Source of the DNA: Candidatus Zixiibacteriota bacterium
Lineage (GTDB): Bacteria; Zixibacteria; MSB-5A5; GN15; FEB-12
DNA length: 64,000 bases
Reading direction: 5' to 3'
Assembly (NCBI GenBank): GCA_024278935.1
Contig: JAJRSF010000023.1
Location: 1 to 64,000, forward strand
Below are positions 37,553 through 47,294 of this stretch, one piece after another. Position 1 is the first letter of the stretch. The number at the start of each line of letters is the position of its first letter. The notes below the pieces were generated by a model. It did not search any database. It had not been told where the DNA came from and saw only the letters and a program-made list of their open reading frames with translations. The position numbers and the translations under genes were made by a program.

Positions 37553-38575
37553 TTATAGAATCACAAAAAAAGCTGTAATTAGTGTATTAAGCAGAGCGAC
37601 CGGCAGAAGAACTTTCCAACCAAACGCCATTAACTGGTCATATCTAAACCGTGGGAACGTCGCCCGTAGCCAGATATAGAAGAACATAAACATAAATACT
37701 TTTAAGACAAAATAAACGACCGATAACATCGGCATAGAATCTAAAAACGGACCATGCCATCCGCCGAAGAACAATGTTGCTCCAACAGCTGAAACAGCAA
37801 TCATATTAGCATATTCCGCTATGAAAAACATCGAGAATTTCATTGATGAATATTCGGTGTGATACCCGGCAACAAGTTCAGACTCTGCTTCCGCCATATC
37901 AAATGGAGCTCTGTTTGTTTCAGCAATAGCACATGTTAAGAAAAGTATAAATCCTAAAGGCTGACTGAATACAAACCAGTTTGGCAAAAACGTTATCGTT
38001 CCCCAAAGTGGTCCCATCTGTGCTTCTACTAATTCACGCAACGAAAGTGTGTTGGCAATTATAATAACACCGACAATTGAAAGTCCATAGCCAACTTCGT
38101 ATGAAATCATTTGAGCTGCTGAACGTACCGCACCCATCATAGAATATTTTGAACCTGATGACCATCCTGCAAGCACGATACCATAGATACCGAGCGATGT
38201 CACCGCAAAGACAAAAAGTACACCGATATTTAAATCGGAAAGGACGAGAGTAAAATCTTGTCCGAAGAATGTATTATCTTTTCCGAATGGAATAACCGCA
38301 AAAGTTAAAATTGCCGGTACAAACGAAATCATCGGAGCAAGCATATAGGTAATCGGTTCGATATTGGCAGGTTTGATTTCTTCTTTGAAAATAAGTTTGA
38401 GCCCATCGGCGAGCGGAGTAAGAAGTCCAAAAGGACCTGCTGTGTTTGGACCGATACGATGCTGCATACGTCCTACAACTCTTCTTTCTAAAAGAGTCGA
38501 ATAGGCACAGCCTGTTAAGACCGCTGCGACAACGACAAGAACTTTAATTGAGGCAAATAAAATCACTTCAAACAT
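37553..38575 (-). CDS. nuoH: NADH-quinone oxidoreductase subunit H
   Basis: 340 residues with eight membrane helices, including the quinone-site loops RVVGRMQHRIGPNTAGPFG and ETNRAPFDMAEAESELVAGY. It is one base from the nuoG stop. Length is normal. Confidence 0.97.
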   Translation of the reverse strand: MFEVILFASIKVLVVVAAVLTGCAYSTLLERRVVGRMQHRIGPNTAGPFGLLTPLADGLKLIFKEEIKPANIEPITYMLAPMISFVPAILTFAVIPFGKDNTFFGQDFTLVLSDLNIGVLFVFAVTSLGIYGIVLAGWSSGSKYSMMGAVRSAAQMISYEVGYGLSIVGVIIIANTLSLRELVEAQMGPLWGTITFLPNWFVFSQPLGFILFLTCAIAETNRAPFDMAEAESELVAGYHTEYSSMKFSMFFIAEYANMIAVSAVGATLFFGGWHGPFLDSMPMLSVVYFVLKVFMFMFFYIWLRATFPRFRYDQLMAFGWKVLLPVALLNTLITAFFVIL

Positions 38576-38576
38576 A

Positions 38577-41138
38577 TTATTTATCCACCTTACTTATTTT
38601 TACTCTGTCTACTCGTTTTTTACGCATAAACAAAGAAGTGACCGGGGATGATTGGAAATTTCGAGGTACAAGCAAAACTTCTGATTCAAGAGTCTCAGAT
38701 ATTTTCACAGGTAAAATTAGTTTTGACATATCTGATTCGACTCGAATAGAATCACCGTTTTTCATATCGTTTTTATCAGCCAATTCTTCAGACATCATTA
38801 CATATGCTTCGGCAGCAAAGTTATTTAGCGATGGTGCTTTTTCGGTTAAGTGACCGGAATGATGGGCATCGTCTATGATAAACACAGGCAATGTATTAGC
38901 GTCGCTAATTTCTTCAGTCTCTGGTTTAACGTCGATAAAATCAATAGGGAAAGCGATAGTCGTATCGACAGCCAAACATGCTACGATTTCTTTATCAAGC
39001 ATTTCAGAATCGAAATTTTTGCTTTCAAGTTTTTCAGCGATCAAACGGATAATTTCATAGGCAGGTTTAGACTGACCATTCGGCTTGACTGCTTGTTTGG
39101 CAGATTGGCAGACACCTTCTAAATTGATATAGTCACCGTCATATTCAGCCCATCCTGCAAGAGGTAGGACAACATCGGCAGCTTCGGTAGTTTCTGTTTC
39201 AAACAAATCACTAGCAACTAAGAAATCTAGTTTTTCAATACTCTCTTTAATAAATTCTTTATCGGGGTACATCATCATTGGGTTTGAGCCAACAACAAAA
39301 AGACCTTTGATTTCTTCTTTACGAATATGTGCCATCATGTCATCAGTATTGCGAGGTTCAGATTCAGGATAATGATCAAAGTTCTTTTTCAAGACATCTT
39401 TAATCTGAGCAATCGGTTCAGGAAGCAGTCCAAGTTTTTCGGCACCTTTGGAATTAGCATAACGAGCCAAGATAGAAATCTGACCTTTGGAACTAATGCC
39501 AAATAGTTTATTCATATTAAGTAAAGCAGCAGCAATATTGTCACGAGCTTTTGAACGTGTTACAATTTCACCGACTAAGAAAGTTATATTTTTACCTTCT
39601 GCAAGTGAACGAGCTAAAACTTTTAAATTATTTTCTTCAAGTCCACAAAGGGTAACAGCATCTTTTAATGTGGATGGTACAACTTTTTGCAGATACTCTT
39701 TTGCCAAGTTTGCATCGACTAAGTTTTCTTCAATCGCAGCAAGACAAATTGCGTTTATAGCACATTCATCGGTGCCCGGATTATAGACATATTCGATATT
39801 GGCAACATCGGCAGATTTTACTTCGTATGGCATGATAGAATAAATTTTTGGATTGGTATAGTTGTATGCTTTACGGATACGTAAATATTCATTAGGATGT
39901 TCATGTATCAAGTCAGAACCAAAGCTGACGATTACATCGGCGTCATCAATAGCAGCAATAGAAAACGGTTGGGAACGCAGAACGCCAAATGGTGAGCTTG
40001 GATTATTCGGAAGCATACGATAGTCACCGCGGAAATCAATATTGTTTGATTTACAAACGGTGCGAATCATCTTTGAGAAACTATACAAAGATTTATTATC
40101 AAGTGATGGAGAAATCAGACCGCCGATACAAACACCACCAACCGAAGATTTAATTTCTGTATATTTTTTAGCAATATGAGCAATCGCTTCATCCCATGAT
40201 GCTTTGGCCTGTTTCCCATCTTTTTTAATAAGCGGAGTTGTCAAACGGTCAGGAGAGTTTATAATCTGATAACCATAACGAGTAATGTCAGGGATCCATC
40301 CGTTGTCGATTGAATCATTTGTGCGAGATGTGACACGGAATATTTTATTTTGGTGATCTTCTTTATAAAAATCAATATTAGTACCAGACGATGTAAAGTT
40401 ACAAACTGATGGTGTCGTTTTTGTCAACCATACTCTGATTTTATAACGCCAGTCAGAATTTGTTAAAGCTCCAACAGGGCAAATTTCTACTAAGTTTCCA
40501 GAGAACGGATTATTGACTTCCCCACCCGGGACACAATCAATCTGGGTAATGTTGCCACGTTCAAAAGCACCAAGATCATATTCACCAAAAGCTTCTTTAT
40601 TGGAACGGACACATTTGTAACAGAGAATACATCTGTTTCTGTTGAGCATGATTTCAGGACCGATTTTTTTATCATCGTAAGTAGAGGTCATGCCTTCATC
40701 TTTAAAACGATATTTTTTGAAATCATAACGACTGTCATCAAAACCATGAGCAAAAGTTAAGTTCTGCAAATCACATTCGCCACCTTTGTCACAAGTAGGA
40801 CAATCTAGCGGATGATTTATAAGGATAAATTCGATAACTGCTCTACGACCTTGACGAACCTGATCGGAATCAGTTAAGACAACCATGCCGTCCATTGCAT
40901 CAAGCATACATGAGACCATCAGCTTTGGCATTTTTTCAACTTCGACATAACACATACGACATGCACCAACAGATTTTAACTGAGGATGCCAGCAGAATGT
41001 AGGAATATGAATTCCAATATCTTTTGCAGCTTGTAGCACGGTCGTACCTTTCGGCACCGTGACAGGCTGTCCGTCGATTGTAAAAGTTACTGTTGGTACA
41101 GCAACATTTGGTTGATCTTTTTTCACAGCTTCTGACAT
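38577..41138 (-). CDS. nuoG: NADH-quinone oxidoreductase subunit G
   Basis: 853 residues. The N-terminal [2Fe-2S] domain (CWHPQLKSVGACRMC), the His-ligated [4Fe-4S] motif HPLDCPTCDKGGECDLQ and a further pair CILCYKC...CPVGAL are followed by a long molybdopterin-oxidoreductase-like domain with a C-terminal MopB-type barrel. This is the electron-collecting subunit of the peripheral arm. A distinct, much shorter NuoG-like protein is encoded at 3170-3946. Confidence 0.96.
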   Translation of the reverse strand: MSEAVKKDQPNVAVPTVTFTIDGQPVTVPKGTTVLQAAKDIGIHIPTFCWHPQLKSVGACRMCYVEVEKMPKLMVSCMLDAMDGMVVLTDSDQVRQGRRAVIEFILINHPLDCPTCDKGGECDLQNLTFAHGFDDSRYDFKKYRFKDEGMTSTYDDKKIGPEIMLNRNRCILCYKCVRSNKEAFGEYDLGAFERGNITQIDCVPGGEVNNPFSGNLVEICPVGALTNSDWRYKIRVWLTKTTPSVCNFTSSGTNIDFYKEDHQNKIFRVTSRTNDSIDNGWIPDITRYGYQIINSPDRLTTPLIKKDGKQAKASWDEAIAHIAKKYTEIKSSVGGVCIGGLISPSLDNKSLYSFSKMIRTVCKSNNIDFRGDYRMLPNNPSSPFGVLRSQPFSIAAIDDADVIVSFGSDLIHEHPNEYLRIRKAYNYTNPKIYSIMPYEVKSADVANIEYVYNPGTDECAINAICLAAIEENLVDANLAKEYLQKVVPSTLKDAVTLCGLEENNLKVLARSLAEGKNITFLVGEIVTRSKARDNIAAALLNMNKLFGISSKGQISILARYANSKGAEKLGLLPEPIAQIKDVLKKNFDHYPESEPRNTDDMMAHIRKEEIKGLFVVGSNPMMMYPDKEFIKESIEKLDFLVASDLFETETTEAADVVLPLAGWAEYDGDYINLEGVCQSAKQAVKPNGQSKPAYEIIRLIAEKLESKNFDSEMLDKEIVACLAVDTTIAFPIDFIDVKPETEEISDANTLPVFIIDDAHHSGHLTEKAPSLNNFAAEAYVMMSEELADKNDMKNGDSIRVESDMSKLILPVKISETLESEVLLVPRNFQSSPVTSLFMRKKRVDRVKISKVDK

Positions 41139-41141
41139 AAT

Positions 41142-42476
41142 TTATTTTAACTCAAAGTTTGATTTAACCATACATTCTTTGTGGTCAATATGATATTGCC
41201 ATTCATCACGATACAAACGTAAAGCAGATTGAATAGGCATCACGGCAGCATCGCCGAGCGGACAGATAGTACGTCCTAAAATATTTCCACAAACTTCTTC
41301 AATTTTTTCTAAATCACCCGGTTGTCCCTGTCCTGCTTCGATACGGTTAATCATCTGTTCAAGCCAGCCGGTACCTTCACGACAAGGAGTGCATTTTCCA
41401 CAAGATTCATGGCGGAAGAAATGGATCAATTTTTTAATGACCCAAACAATACAGGTATCTTCGTTAAAAACTATAATAGCACCAGAGCCGAGCATAGAAT
41501 CTTTTTCTTGGAGTGCTTCATAGTCGAGGGCAACATCAATCATATCAGGAAGTAAAAACGGAGTTGATGCACCACCCGGGATAACACCTTTTAATTTTTT
41601 GCCATCTAACATACCACCACCATAGGCAGGGTCGTAGATCATATCTTTTAAGTTAAAGCCTAAAGGAACTTCATAATTACCGGGACGATTGACATGACCA
41701 GAGAGAGAAAACAGTTTGGAACCTTTAGATTTTTCTGTACCAATAGAAGCGTACCATTCGGCACCACGATTTATAATATGTGGAACTGCGGCAAGCGACT
41801 CGACATTATTTACAATAGTTGGACAAGCATAAAGACCTTCGATAGCAGGAAATGGCGGACGCATCCGAGACTGCCCACGTTCACCTTCGATAGAATTAAG
41901 TAATGCGGTTTCTTCACCACAAATATAAGCACCACCACCGGTATGCACAATCATTTCTAAGTCGTAGCCAGAGCCATAAATATTTTTACCAAGATGCCCT
42001 TTTTCATAGGCTTCTTTCATGGCAGTTTCCATCTTTTCAATACAATGGGTAAACTCACCACGGATATAAATAAACATCAGATGACAGTCGATAGCATAGG
42101 AAGCAATCGCCATTCCTTCGATAATAGCATGGGGATCACGTTCCATGATAACTCTGTCTTTACATGTACCCGGTTCGGATTCATCGGCATTACAAACTAA
42201 GTACCGAGCTTTTGGAGAATCTTTCGGAACAAAGCTCCACTTAAGACCTGTAGGGAAACCTGCACCACCACGACCACGAAGTCCTGATTTTTTGACCGTT
42301 TCGATAACATCTTCTTTTGAGATACCGTCTAAAACAGCTTTCCATGCTTTGTATCCACCACGGGAAACGAACGTTTCAACTTCACACTGTTTAGGGTCTT
42401 CAACATACTGAAACAGGTGTAAATCTTTATCTTTAGCGGCGATTTCCGCATTTGTTATAACCGGAGAATAATGCAT
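41142..42476 (-). CDS. nuoF: NADH-quinone oxidoreductase subunit F
   Basis: 444 residues, plain NuoF without extra ferredoxin domains: NADH site GLRGRGGAGFPTGLKW, FMN site NADESEPGTCKDR, ESCGKCTPCREG and the last ligand in TICPLGDAA. It overlaps nuoE by one base. Compare the longer paralogue at 1308-3161, which belongs to another complex. Confidence 0.97.
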   Translation of the reverse strand: MHYSPVITNAEIAAKDKDLHLFQYVEDPKQCEVETFVSRGGYKAWKAVLDGISKEDVIETVKKSGLRGRGGAGFPTGLKWSFVPKDSPKARYLVCNADESEPGTCKDRVIMERDPHAIIEGMAIASYAIDCHLMFIYIRGEFTHCIEKMETAMKEAYEKGHLGKNIYGSGYDLEMIVHTGGGAYICGEETALLNSIEGERGQSRMRPPFPAIEGLYACPTIVNNVESLAAVPHIINRGAEWYASIGTEKSKGSKLFSLSGHVNRPGNYEVPLGFNLKDMIYDPAYGGGMLDGKKLKGVIPGGASTPFLLPDMIDVALDYEALQEKDSMLGSGAIIVFNEDTCIVWVIKKLIHFFRHESCGKCTPCREGTGWLEQMINRIEAGQGQPGDLEKIEEVCGNILGRTICPLGDAAVMPIQSALRLYRDEWQYHIDHKECMVKSNFELK

Positions 42477-42955
42477 CAGTCTTTTTTCGCCTTTAGTTCA
42501 TCAATTAATGAATCAACTTTTTTCTTATCCAAATTTTCATGGTAATCTAAATTTACCTGAATCATTGGAGCCGTGGAACATGAACCGAGACACTCAACAC
42601 CAATAAGTGTGAACATATTGTCTTCGGTTGTTTCACCAAGTTTTATATCTAATTTATTTTCAAGATGAGCAATCATAGAATCGGAACCACGTAAGGCACA
42701 GGAGATATTATTGCAGACTTGTAGAAGATATTTGCCACGAGGTTTTTTTGGGAACATCGTATAGAAAGTAGCAGCCTCGGCAATTTCAAGAGTTGGCACA
42801 TCTATAATTTTTGAAATCTCTTTATATATCACTTCGTCAACATGCCCGACCTGACGATAGGCAACCGTAAGAGCCGGAAGTATCGCAGATTTTTTTACAG
42901 GGTAATGCACTGCTTTTTCTTTTATTTCAGCAATTGACTTTTCAGTTAAGATCAT
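42476..42955 (-). CDS. nuoE: NADH-quinone oxidoreductase subunit E
   Basis: 159 residues, thioredoxin-like fold with the [2Fe-2S] ligands CNNISC and CLGSC. It overlaps nuoD by four bases and nuoF by one. Confidence 0.96.
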   Translation of the reverse strand: MILTEKSIAEIKEKAVHYPVKKSAILPALTVAYRQVGHVDEVIYKEISKIIDVPTLEIAEAATFYTMFPKKPRGKYLLQVCNNISCALRGSDSMIAHLENKLDIKLGETTEDNMFTLIGVECLGSCSTAPMIQVNLDYHENLDKKKVDSLIDELKAKKD

Positions 42956-44127
42956 CTGTCAACTTCTCCTAATACAATATCAATAGAACCAATAGCACAG
43001 ACAACATCGGAAAACATATTGCCTTCGCACATTTTAGGCAGTGCTGCTAAATTTATAAATGATGGCGGACGTACTCGCACACGGTGCGGTTTATTGGTGC
43101 CATCACCGGAAATAAAGAAACCCATTTCACCTTTACCCGATTCGATGCCTTGATAGACAGAACCGACCGGTGCTTTGAATCCTTCAGTAATCAATTTAAA
43201 GTGGAAAATCATAGATTCCATTTTATATAAAACATCTTCTTTAGGAGGCATTACGATACCCGGTACATGCGCCCGATACGGACCTTCTGGCATACCATCT
43301 AAAGTTTGTTCCATAATCCGAATAGATTGGCGAATTTCTTCAACACGAATCAAGTAACGATCGTAAGCATCGCCGTTTTCGCCGACAGGAACTTCGAAAT
43401 CAAATTTTTCGTAACTAGAATATGGATTCGCTTTACGCAAGTCATGTTTGATACCTGAACCACGAAGCATCGGACCGGAAAGAGATAGGTTGATTGCTTC
43501 ATCAGCAGTCAGAACGCCAACACCTTTGGTTCTATTTATAAAAATTTCATTATTTGTAAGCAAAGTTTCGTAGTCATTAAGACCATTGTTTATCACTTTA
43601 ATTACGTTACGAATATCTTTTTCAAAATCTTTTGGGATATCCATGGCAAGCCCGCCAATACGGATATAAGTCGTCATCATTCTCTGACCACCAACTGCTT
43701 CATACATATCCATAATAGATTCACGGTCACGGAAAGTATACAGAAGCATTGACATGGCACCTAAATCAAGAGCGTGGGTTCCAAGCCAAACAAGATGAGA
43801 ATTGATACGGGTAAGTTCAGCTAAACAGACTCTGACCCATTGTACTTTATCAGGAATATCGATTTCCATCAGCTTTTCAACTGCTAAACAGAAACCTAGA
43901 TTGTTAGACATCGGAGCGAGATAATCCATACGGTCGGTACATGGAAGCACTTTATAATACAGTTTGCTTTCCATTGTTTTTTCAATACCGGTATGCAGAT
44001 AACCTAAAACCGGTTCAGCTTTTACAACTGTTTCGCCATCAAGTTCTAGTATAACCCGTAACACACCATGTGTTGACGGATGTTGAGGGCCCATATTGAG
44101 CGTGACTGTTTTGGAGGTATTGCTCAT
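42952..44127 (-). CDS. nuoD: NADH-quinone oxidoreductase subunit D
   Basis: 391 residues of the 49-kDa subunit, with MGPQHPSTHGVLR, GYLHTGIEK and the quinone-site tyrosine region; the hydrogenase cysteines are absent, as expected. It is separate from nuoC (four-base overlap) rather than fused. Confidence 0.97.
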   Translation of the reverse strand: MSNTSKTVTLNMGPQHPSTHGVLRVILELDGETVVKAEPVLGYLHTGIEKTMESKLYYKVLPCTDRMDYLAPMSNNLGFCLAVEKLMEIDIPDKVQWVRVCLAELTRINSHLVWLGTHALDLGAMSMLLYTFRDRESIMDMYEAVGGQRMMTTYIRIGGLAMDIPKDFEKDIRNVIKVINNGLNDYETLLTNNEIFINRTKGVGVLTADEAINLSLSGPMLRGSGIKHDLRKANPYSSYEKFDFEVPVGENGDAYDRYLIRVEEIRQSIRIMEQTLDGMPEGPYRAHVPGIVMPPKEDVLYKMESMIFHFKLITEGFKAPVGSVYQGIESGKGEMGFFISGDGTNKPHRVRVRPPSFINLAALPKMCEGNMFSDVVCAIGSIDIVLGEVDR

Positions 44128-44642
44128 TTAATCACCTCAGGTGGATCATCTAAATTCCATGTGAACTTTGGCTGTTCCCATGTCAATGGGAAGTCTTTGC
44201 GAAGCGGATGACCGTCGAGTTCATCGGCAGTAAGAATCTTCGTTAGGTTTGGGTGACCTTCAAAGTTGATACCCATCATGTCGAAGACTTCGCGTTCCAT
44301 CCAGTTGGCACTATCCCATAAATCGACTATTGATTTCACAGTTGGATTTTCACCATCTAGGCGAACTTTTAGGAAGAATCTATAAGTGCTACTAATTGAA
44401 TAGAGATTATAGACAACTTCAAACCTGCCGTCTTTTTCTTCAACATGGTTTAACCAGTCAAGCGATGTAATGTCTGATAGAAATTTCACATCTAAAGAAG
44501 CATCTGCTTGAATTGCTTCACAGACATCATAAATAGATTCCGGTTTGAGATAGTAAGAAATATCCCCACGGAACTTATCTTCTTTGATAACCGCATCTTT
44601 AAAGTTATTATTAAAAAATTCTCTTAGTTTATCTTCCATCAT
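44124..44642 (-). CDS. nuoC: NADH-quinone oxidoreductase subunit C
   Basis: 172 residues of the 30-kDa subunit with the motif WMEREVFDMMGINFEGHPNL and HPLRKDFPL. Forty-three bases separate it from nuoB. Confidence 0.95.
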   Translation of the reverse strand: MMEDKLREFFNNNFKDAVIKEDKFRGDISYYLKPESIYDVCEAIQADASLDVKFLSDITSLDWLNHVEEKDGRFEVVYNLYSISSTYRFFLKVRLDGENPTVKSIVDLWDSANWMEREVFDMMGINFEGHPNLTKILTADELDGHPLRKDFPLTWEQPKFTWNLDDPPEVIK

Positions 44643-44685
44643 ACCTTGTACTAAATTTCACAAATTTATCGTTCACAAAAACAAT

Positions 44686-45189
44686 TTATACTAATTTTCG
44701 ACCCCATTCAGGGTGGTCATCTTTAATAGATTCTTTTTCAACTTGCTTAAACAGCGTTAAAATACCATCCAACAACTGTTCCGGTCTAGGCGGACAACCA
44801 GGGATATAAACATCAACCGGAATAATCCGATCAACACCCTGTACAATCGCATAGTTATTAAAAACACCTCCACAGGAAGCACATGCTCCCATAGAAATAA
44901 CCCATTTTGGATTCGGCATTTGCTCGTACAGAGTTCTTACAACCGGTGCCATTTTATGAGAAACACGACCGGCGACAATCATAAGGTCAGCCTGTCTTGG
45001 GGATGGTCTCATGACCTCCATACCAAAACGGGCAACATCAAAATGCGGTCCAAATGTAGAAATCATCTCAATCGCACAGCAGGCAAGCCCAAATCCTAAC
45101 GGCCACATAGAGCGTTTATGCGCCCAGTTGACCATTTTGTCAAGAGATGTCAGTATAATTGAATCTGGGATTTTTTCTTCTATTCCCAC
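44686..45189 (-). CDS. nuoB: NADH-quinone oxidoreductase subunit B
   Basis: 167 residues with the N2 cluster ligands: GLACCAIEM, a distal Cys in MGACASCGG, and [14 protein letters not shown]. It overlaps the end of nuoA by ten bases. Confidence 0.97.
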   Translation of the reverse strand: MGIEEKIPDSIILTSLDKMVNWAHKRSMWPLGFGLACCAIEMISTFGPHFDVARFGMEVMRPSPRQADLMIVAGRVSHKMAPVVRTLYEQMPNPKWVISMGACASCGGVFNNYAIVQGVDRIIPVDVYIPGCPPRPEQLLDGILTLFKQVEKESIKDDHPEWGRKLV

Positions 45190-45536
45190 TTGAGAGCTCC
45201 TCTGCCGAGTACATAAAAATAACCGACTAATAAAATGGCTACAAAGACACAGATTTCAATTAAGCCAAACATGCCTAAATCGCGTGCTATAACTGCATAT
45301 GGATATAAAAAGATTACTTCGATATCAAAAAGTATAAAGAGGATAGCGATGAGATAGAATTTGACCTGTACTTTATCTTTGGTTGTTCCGACTGGTTCAA
45401 CACCACATTCGTAAGGGTCGGTCTTTTTCCCCATTTTTGTTTTTTTACCAATTTTGGCTGATAAAAACAAAAAGACAATTGACAGCACAAAGCCCATTAC
45501 CATCAGTAAAAATATAGGAAAATATGTCTCAAACAT
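45180..45536 (-). CDS. nuoA: NADH-quinone oxidoreductase subunit A
   Basis: 118 residues with three membrane helices and the conserved loop [11 protein letters not shown] plus [20 protein letters not shown]. It is the first gene of the 14-subunit operon; a ribosome site aagaggtg lies before the ATG. Confidence 0.97.
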   Translation of the reverse strand: MFETYFPIFLLMVMGFVLSIVFLFLSAKIGKKTKMGKKTDPYECGVEPVGTTKDKVQVKFYLIAILFILFDIEVIFLYPYAVIARDLGMFGLIEICVFVAILLVGYFYVLGRGALKWE

Positions 45537-45565
45537 ATAGCTACACCTCTTAAAATATTTTCACA

Positions 45566-45594
45566 ACTTTACCGAATAACCGATGCGATGTCAA
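45566..45594 (-). promoter_or_regulatory. Promoter of the nuo operon
   Basis: On the minus strand TTGACA (45589-45594), a 17-base spacer and TAAAGT (45566-45571) lie about 30 bases before the nuoA start. Between here and 45736 no gene is seen. Confidence 0.65.
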
Positions 45595-45736
45595 GGGTTT
45601 TATCAATGAAAGATAATATAAATTGTGTGGGATCTTCAAAAATGCAAAAAAGATGTAAATTGGTGCTGTAACGATGGATATAAAAAATAGTGAAAATTAA
45701 CTTTGTGAAAATTATAATTTACGTTAACGACGATTA

Positions 45737-46141
45737 CTATCCAATTTTCAGACTAAAATCTTCAAAAACTGAATCGGTTGCAATAAACTCTTCAAAAACG
45801 GACTCATCAAAACGACCATAAGCTGTTGAACTTCCAATAGCGATAAGTGTCTTTTTAGAAAAATCAAATTGAAACCATCCGCCACCATTTATTTTTGTAG
45901 AACTGTCATGGATTTCAAAAATATCAGGTCGTTTTCGCCATGATGAATCCAGTTTGCGATCAACACAAAACTTTTCAACTAACATTGCATGAAAATTGTA
46001 AGTATGCAATGGTCCAAAAATAAGAAAATGCTCAGTTACGTTTTTAAGCAGGACAAATTTGCACTCGATTATTGCTTTCAGTTTTTGTGAGTCTTGTAAA
46101 ATATTAGTATCTTTTAAGAGATCAATAGTTGTAAATTTCAT
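45737..46141 (-). CDS. Janus/Ocnus (PHPT1-like) phosphohistidine phosphatase family protein
   Basis: 134 residues. The pattern NFHAMLVEKF with its His fits the catalytic loop of the animal 14-kDa phosphohistidine phosphatase (YHADIYDK), and INGGGWFQF...LIAIGSSTAYGRFDE fits its GGGRI...VYGYSMAYG core, in the right order and spacing for a protein of this size. The match is by eye. It is the last gene after an HD protein, a transporter and a PHP protein on the same strand. If active it would remove phosphate from histidine residues. Its upstream gap to the PHP gene is six bases. Confidence 0.65.
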   Translation of the reverse strand: MKFTTIDLLKDTNILQDSQKLKAIIECKFVLLKNVTEHFLIFGPLHTYNFHAMLVEKFCVDRKLDSSWRKRPDIFEIHDSSTKINGGGWFQFDFSKKTLIAIGSSTAYGRFDESVFEEFIATDSVFEDFSLKIG

Positions 46142-46147
46142 AGTTGT

Positions 46148-47191
46148 CTACGAGACTCGGATATGATTTGAAAATATCCAGCCTCTTTTACCTTTCCATG
46201 CTTCAATACGGTATACACCGCTTTGTAAATCTGAGTATTCAAAATAATCTGTTTTCATTTCTAAGATATATTTTCCATTATGCACTAATTTAATAGTCGC
46301 TTTAGATGGCAACTTCACTATAAGCGATGCATTCTCTTTGTTCGTAAGGGTTCCACCTGTGATAATTTTTTCAGAGTCGTTTTTTGCGTAGAATTCAAAA
46401 TTGTCGGCATTGCCCCACCTTGTATTCGAAATATAGACCCGACAGTCAAGCATCGCATCATATAATTGTTTCTTGGCAACTTCAAAATCATCCGACATTT
46501 TTTCAGGTAAAATAATATGAGTACGGAGACACCTGAAATGCACTTTATATGGAAATATTTCGATTGTTACCGGTCCAACTTTTACCGGAAAAGCATGGGC
46601 ATCTACCCCTGCGATTCCAACCATCTTTGCTTGAATGTTGTAATCATCCCATCGCTTTAAGATTCGGTCGGTCGGTCCTATCATAGATTTTCTTGGTGAG
46701 AGCGACATTTGAAGTTTGTTAAACTTGGTCAGCTTCTCCATCCATTCCGACATCTGGTTCCACAGTTCTATCCCGTTAAAACCAACCGCATCCCAGTCAC
46801 GCCAAGGGTATGGCGGGAATTCGGCAAGATGGCTTCGTATTTCATCAGGGTGAGCTAAAATGCCTAAAGCATTATCAGCAGCACCGGCGGCGACATATTC
46901 GGCAGCTTTCATTTCGTTTGGATATACTTTTGGAGAATCAAATAACAAATAATGATGCTCGTCAGGTTAATCGTTGTGTTCGTAACCGATGACGACTAAC
47001 ATTTTATCATACAAGCCTTCGTGACCATTCTCACGGTTGGAGAGAGTCATATGGTCGGCAAACATCATGAAGTCGAGCTTGACATCTAATCCGATAGCAA
47101 TGACATCTTCGATAATTTTGGTACCATCCGATTCAGTCGTATGAATATGCACCGCCCCACTGTACTGATAGTGATCGCCAACTTTACGCAT
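46148..47191 (-). pseudogene. PHP-domain metal-dependent phosphoesterase, interrupted by one in-frame TAA
   Basis: I take the ATG at 47191 (ribosome site gcaggat). The frame holds the PHP motifs HIHTTESDG, FADHMTLSN and GYEHND, then TAA at 46967-46969, and continues in register as PDEHHYLLFDSPKVYP, ILAHPDE and VGIAGVDAHAFP, ending with a beta-sandwich-like domain of about 100 residues. All metal ligands of the family are present once the stop is ignored. The product would hydrolyse a phosphoester; the substrate is unknown. A single base change in the stop codon would restore the gene. Confidence 0.75.
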
Positions 47192-47294
47192 GACTATCCT
47201 GCAAGCTTTGTGCCGGTACTTTTCTGAATATATATAAACCAATTATCATCATACAAATTAGTGACAAAATTCCTACCTTATACGGCAATGTTTC

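Noticed and set aside
12170-47191. Reassigned stop codons or a variant genetic code
   Set aside because: TAA, TAG and TGA all end intact genes in the window at the expected family lengths, and the four internal stops include both TAA and TGA.
47191-47270. A hydrophobic short frame upstream of the PHP protein (starting MMIIGLYIF)
   Set aside because: It ends at a TAA just inside the PHP gene and has no support; the ATG at 47191 has a better ribosome site.
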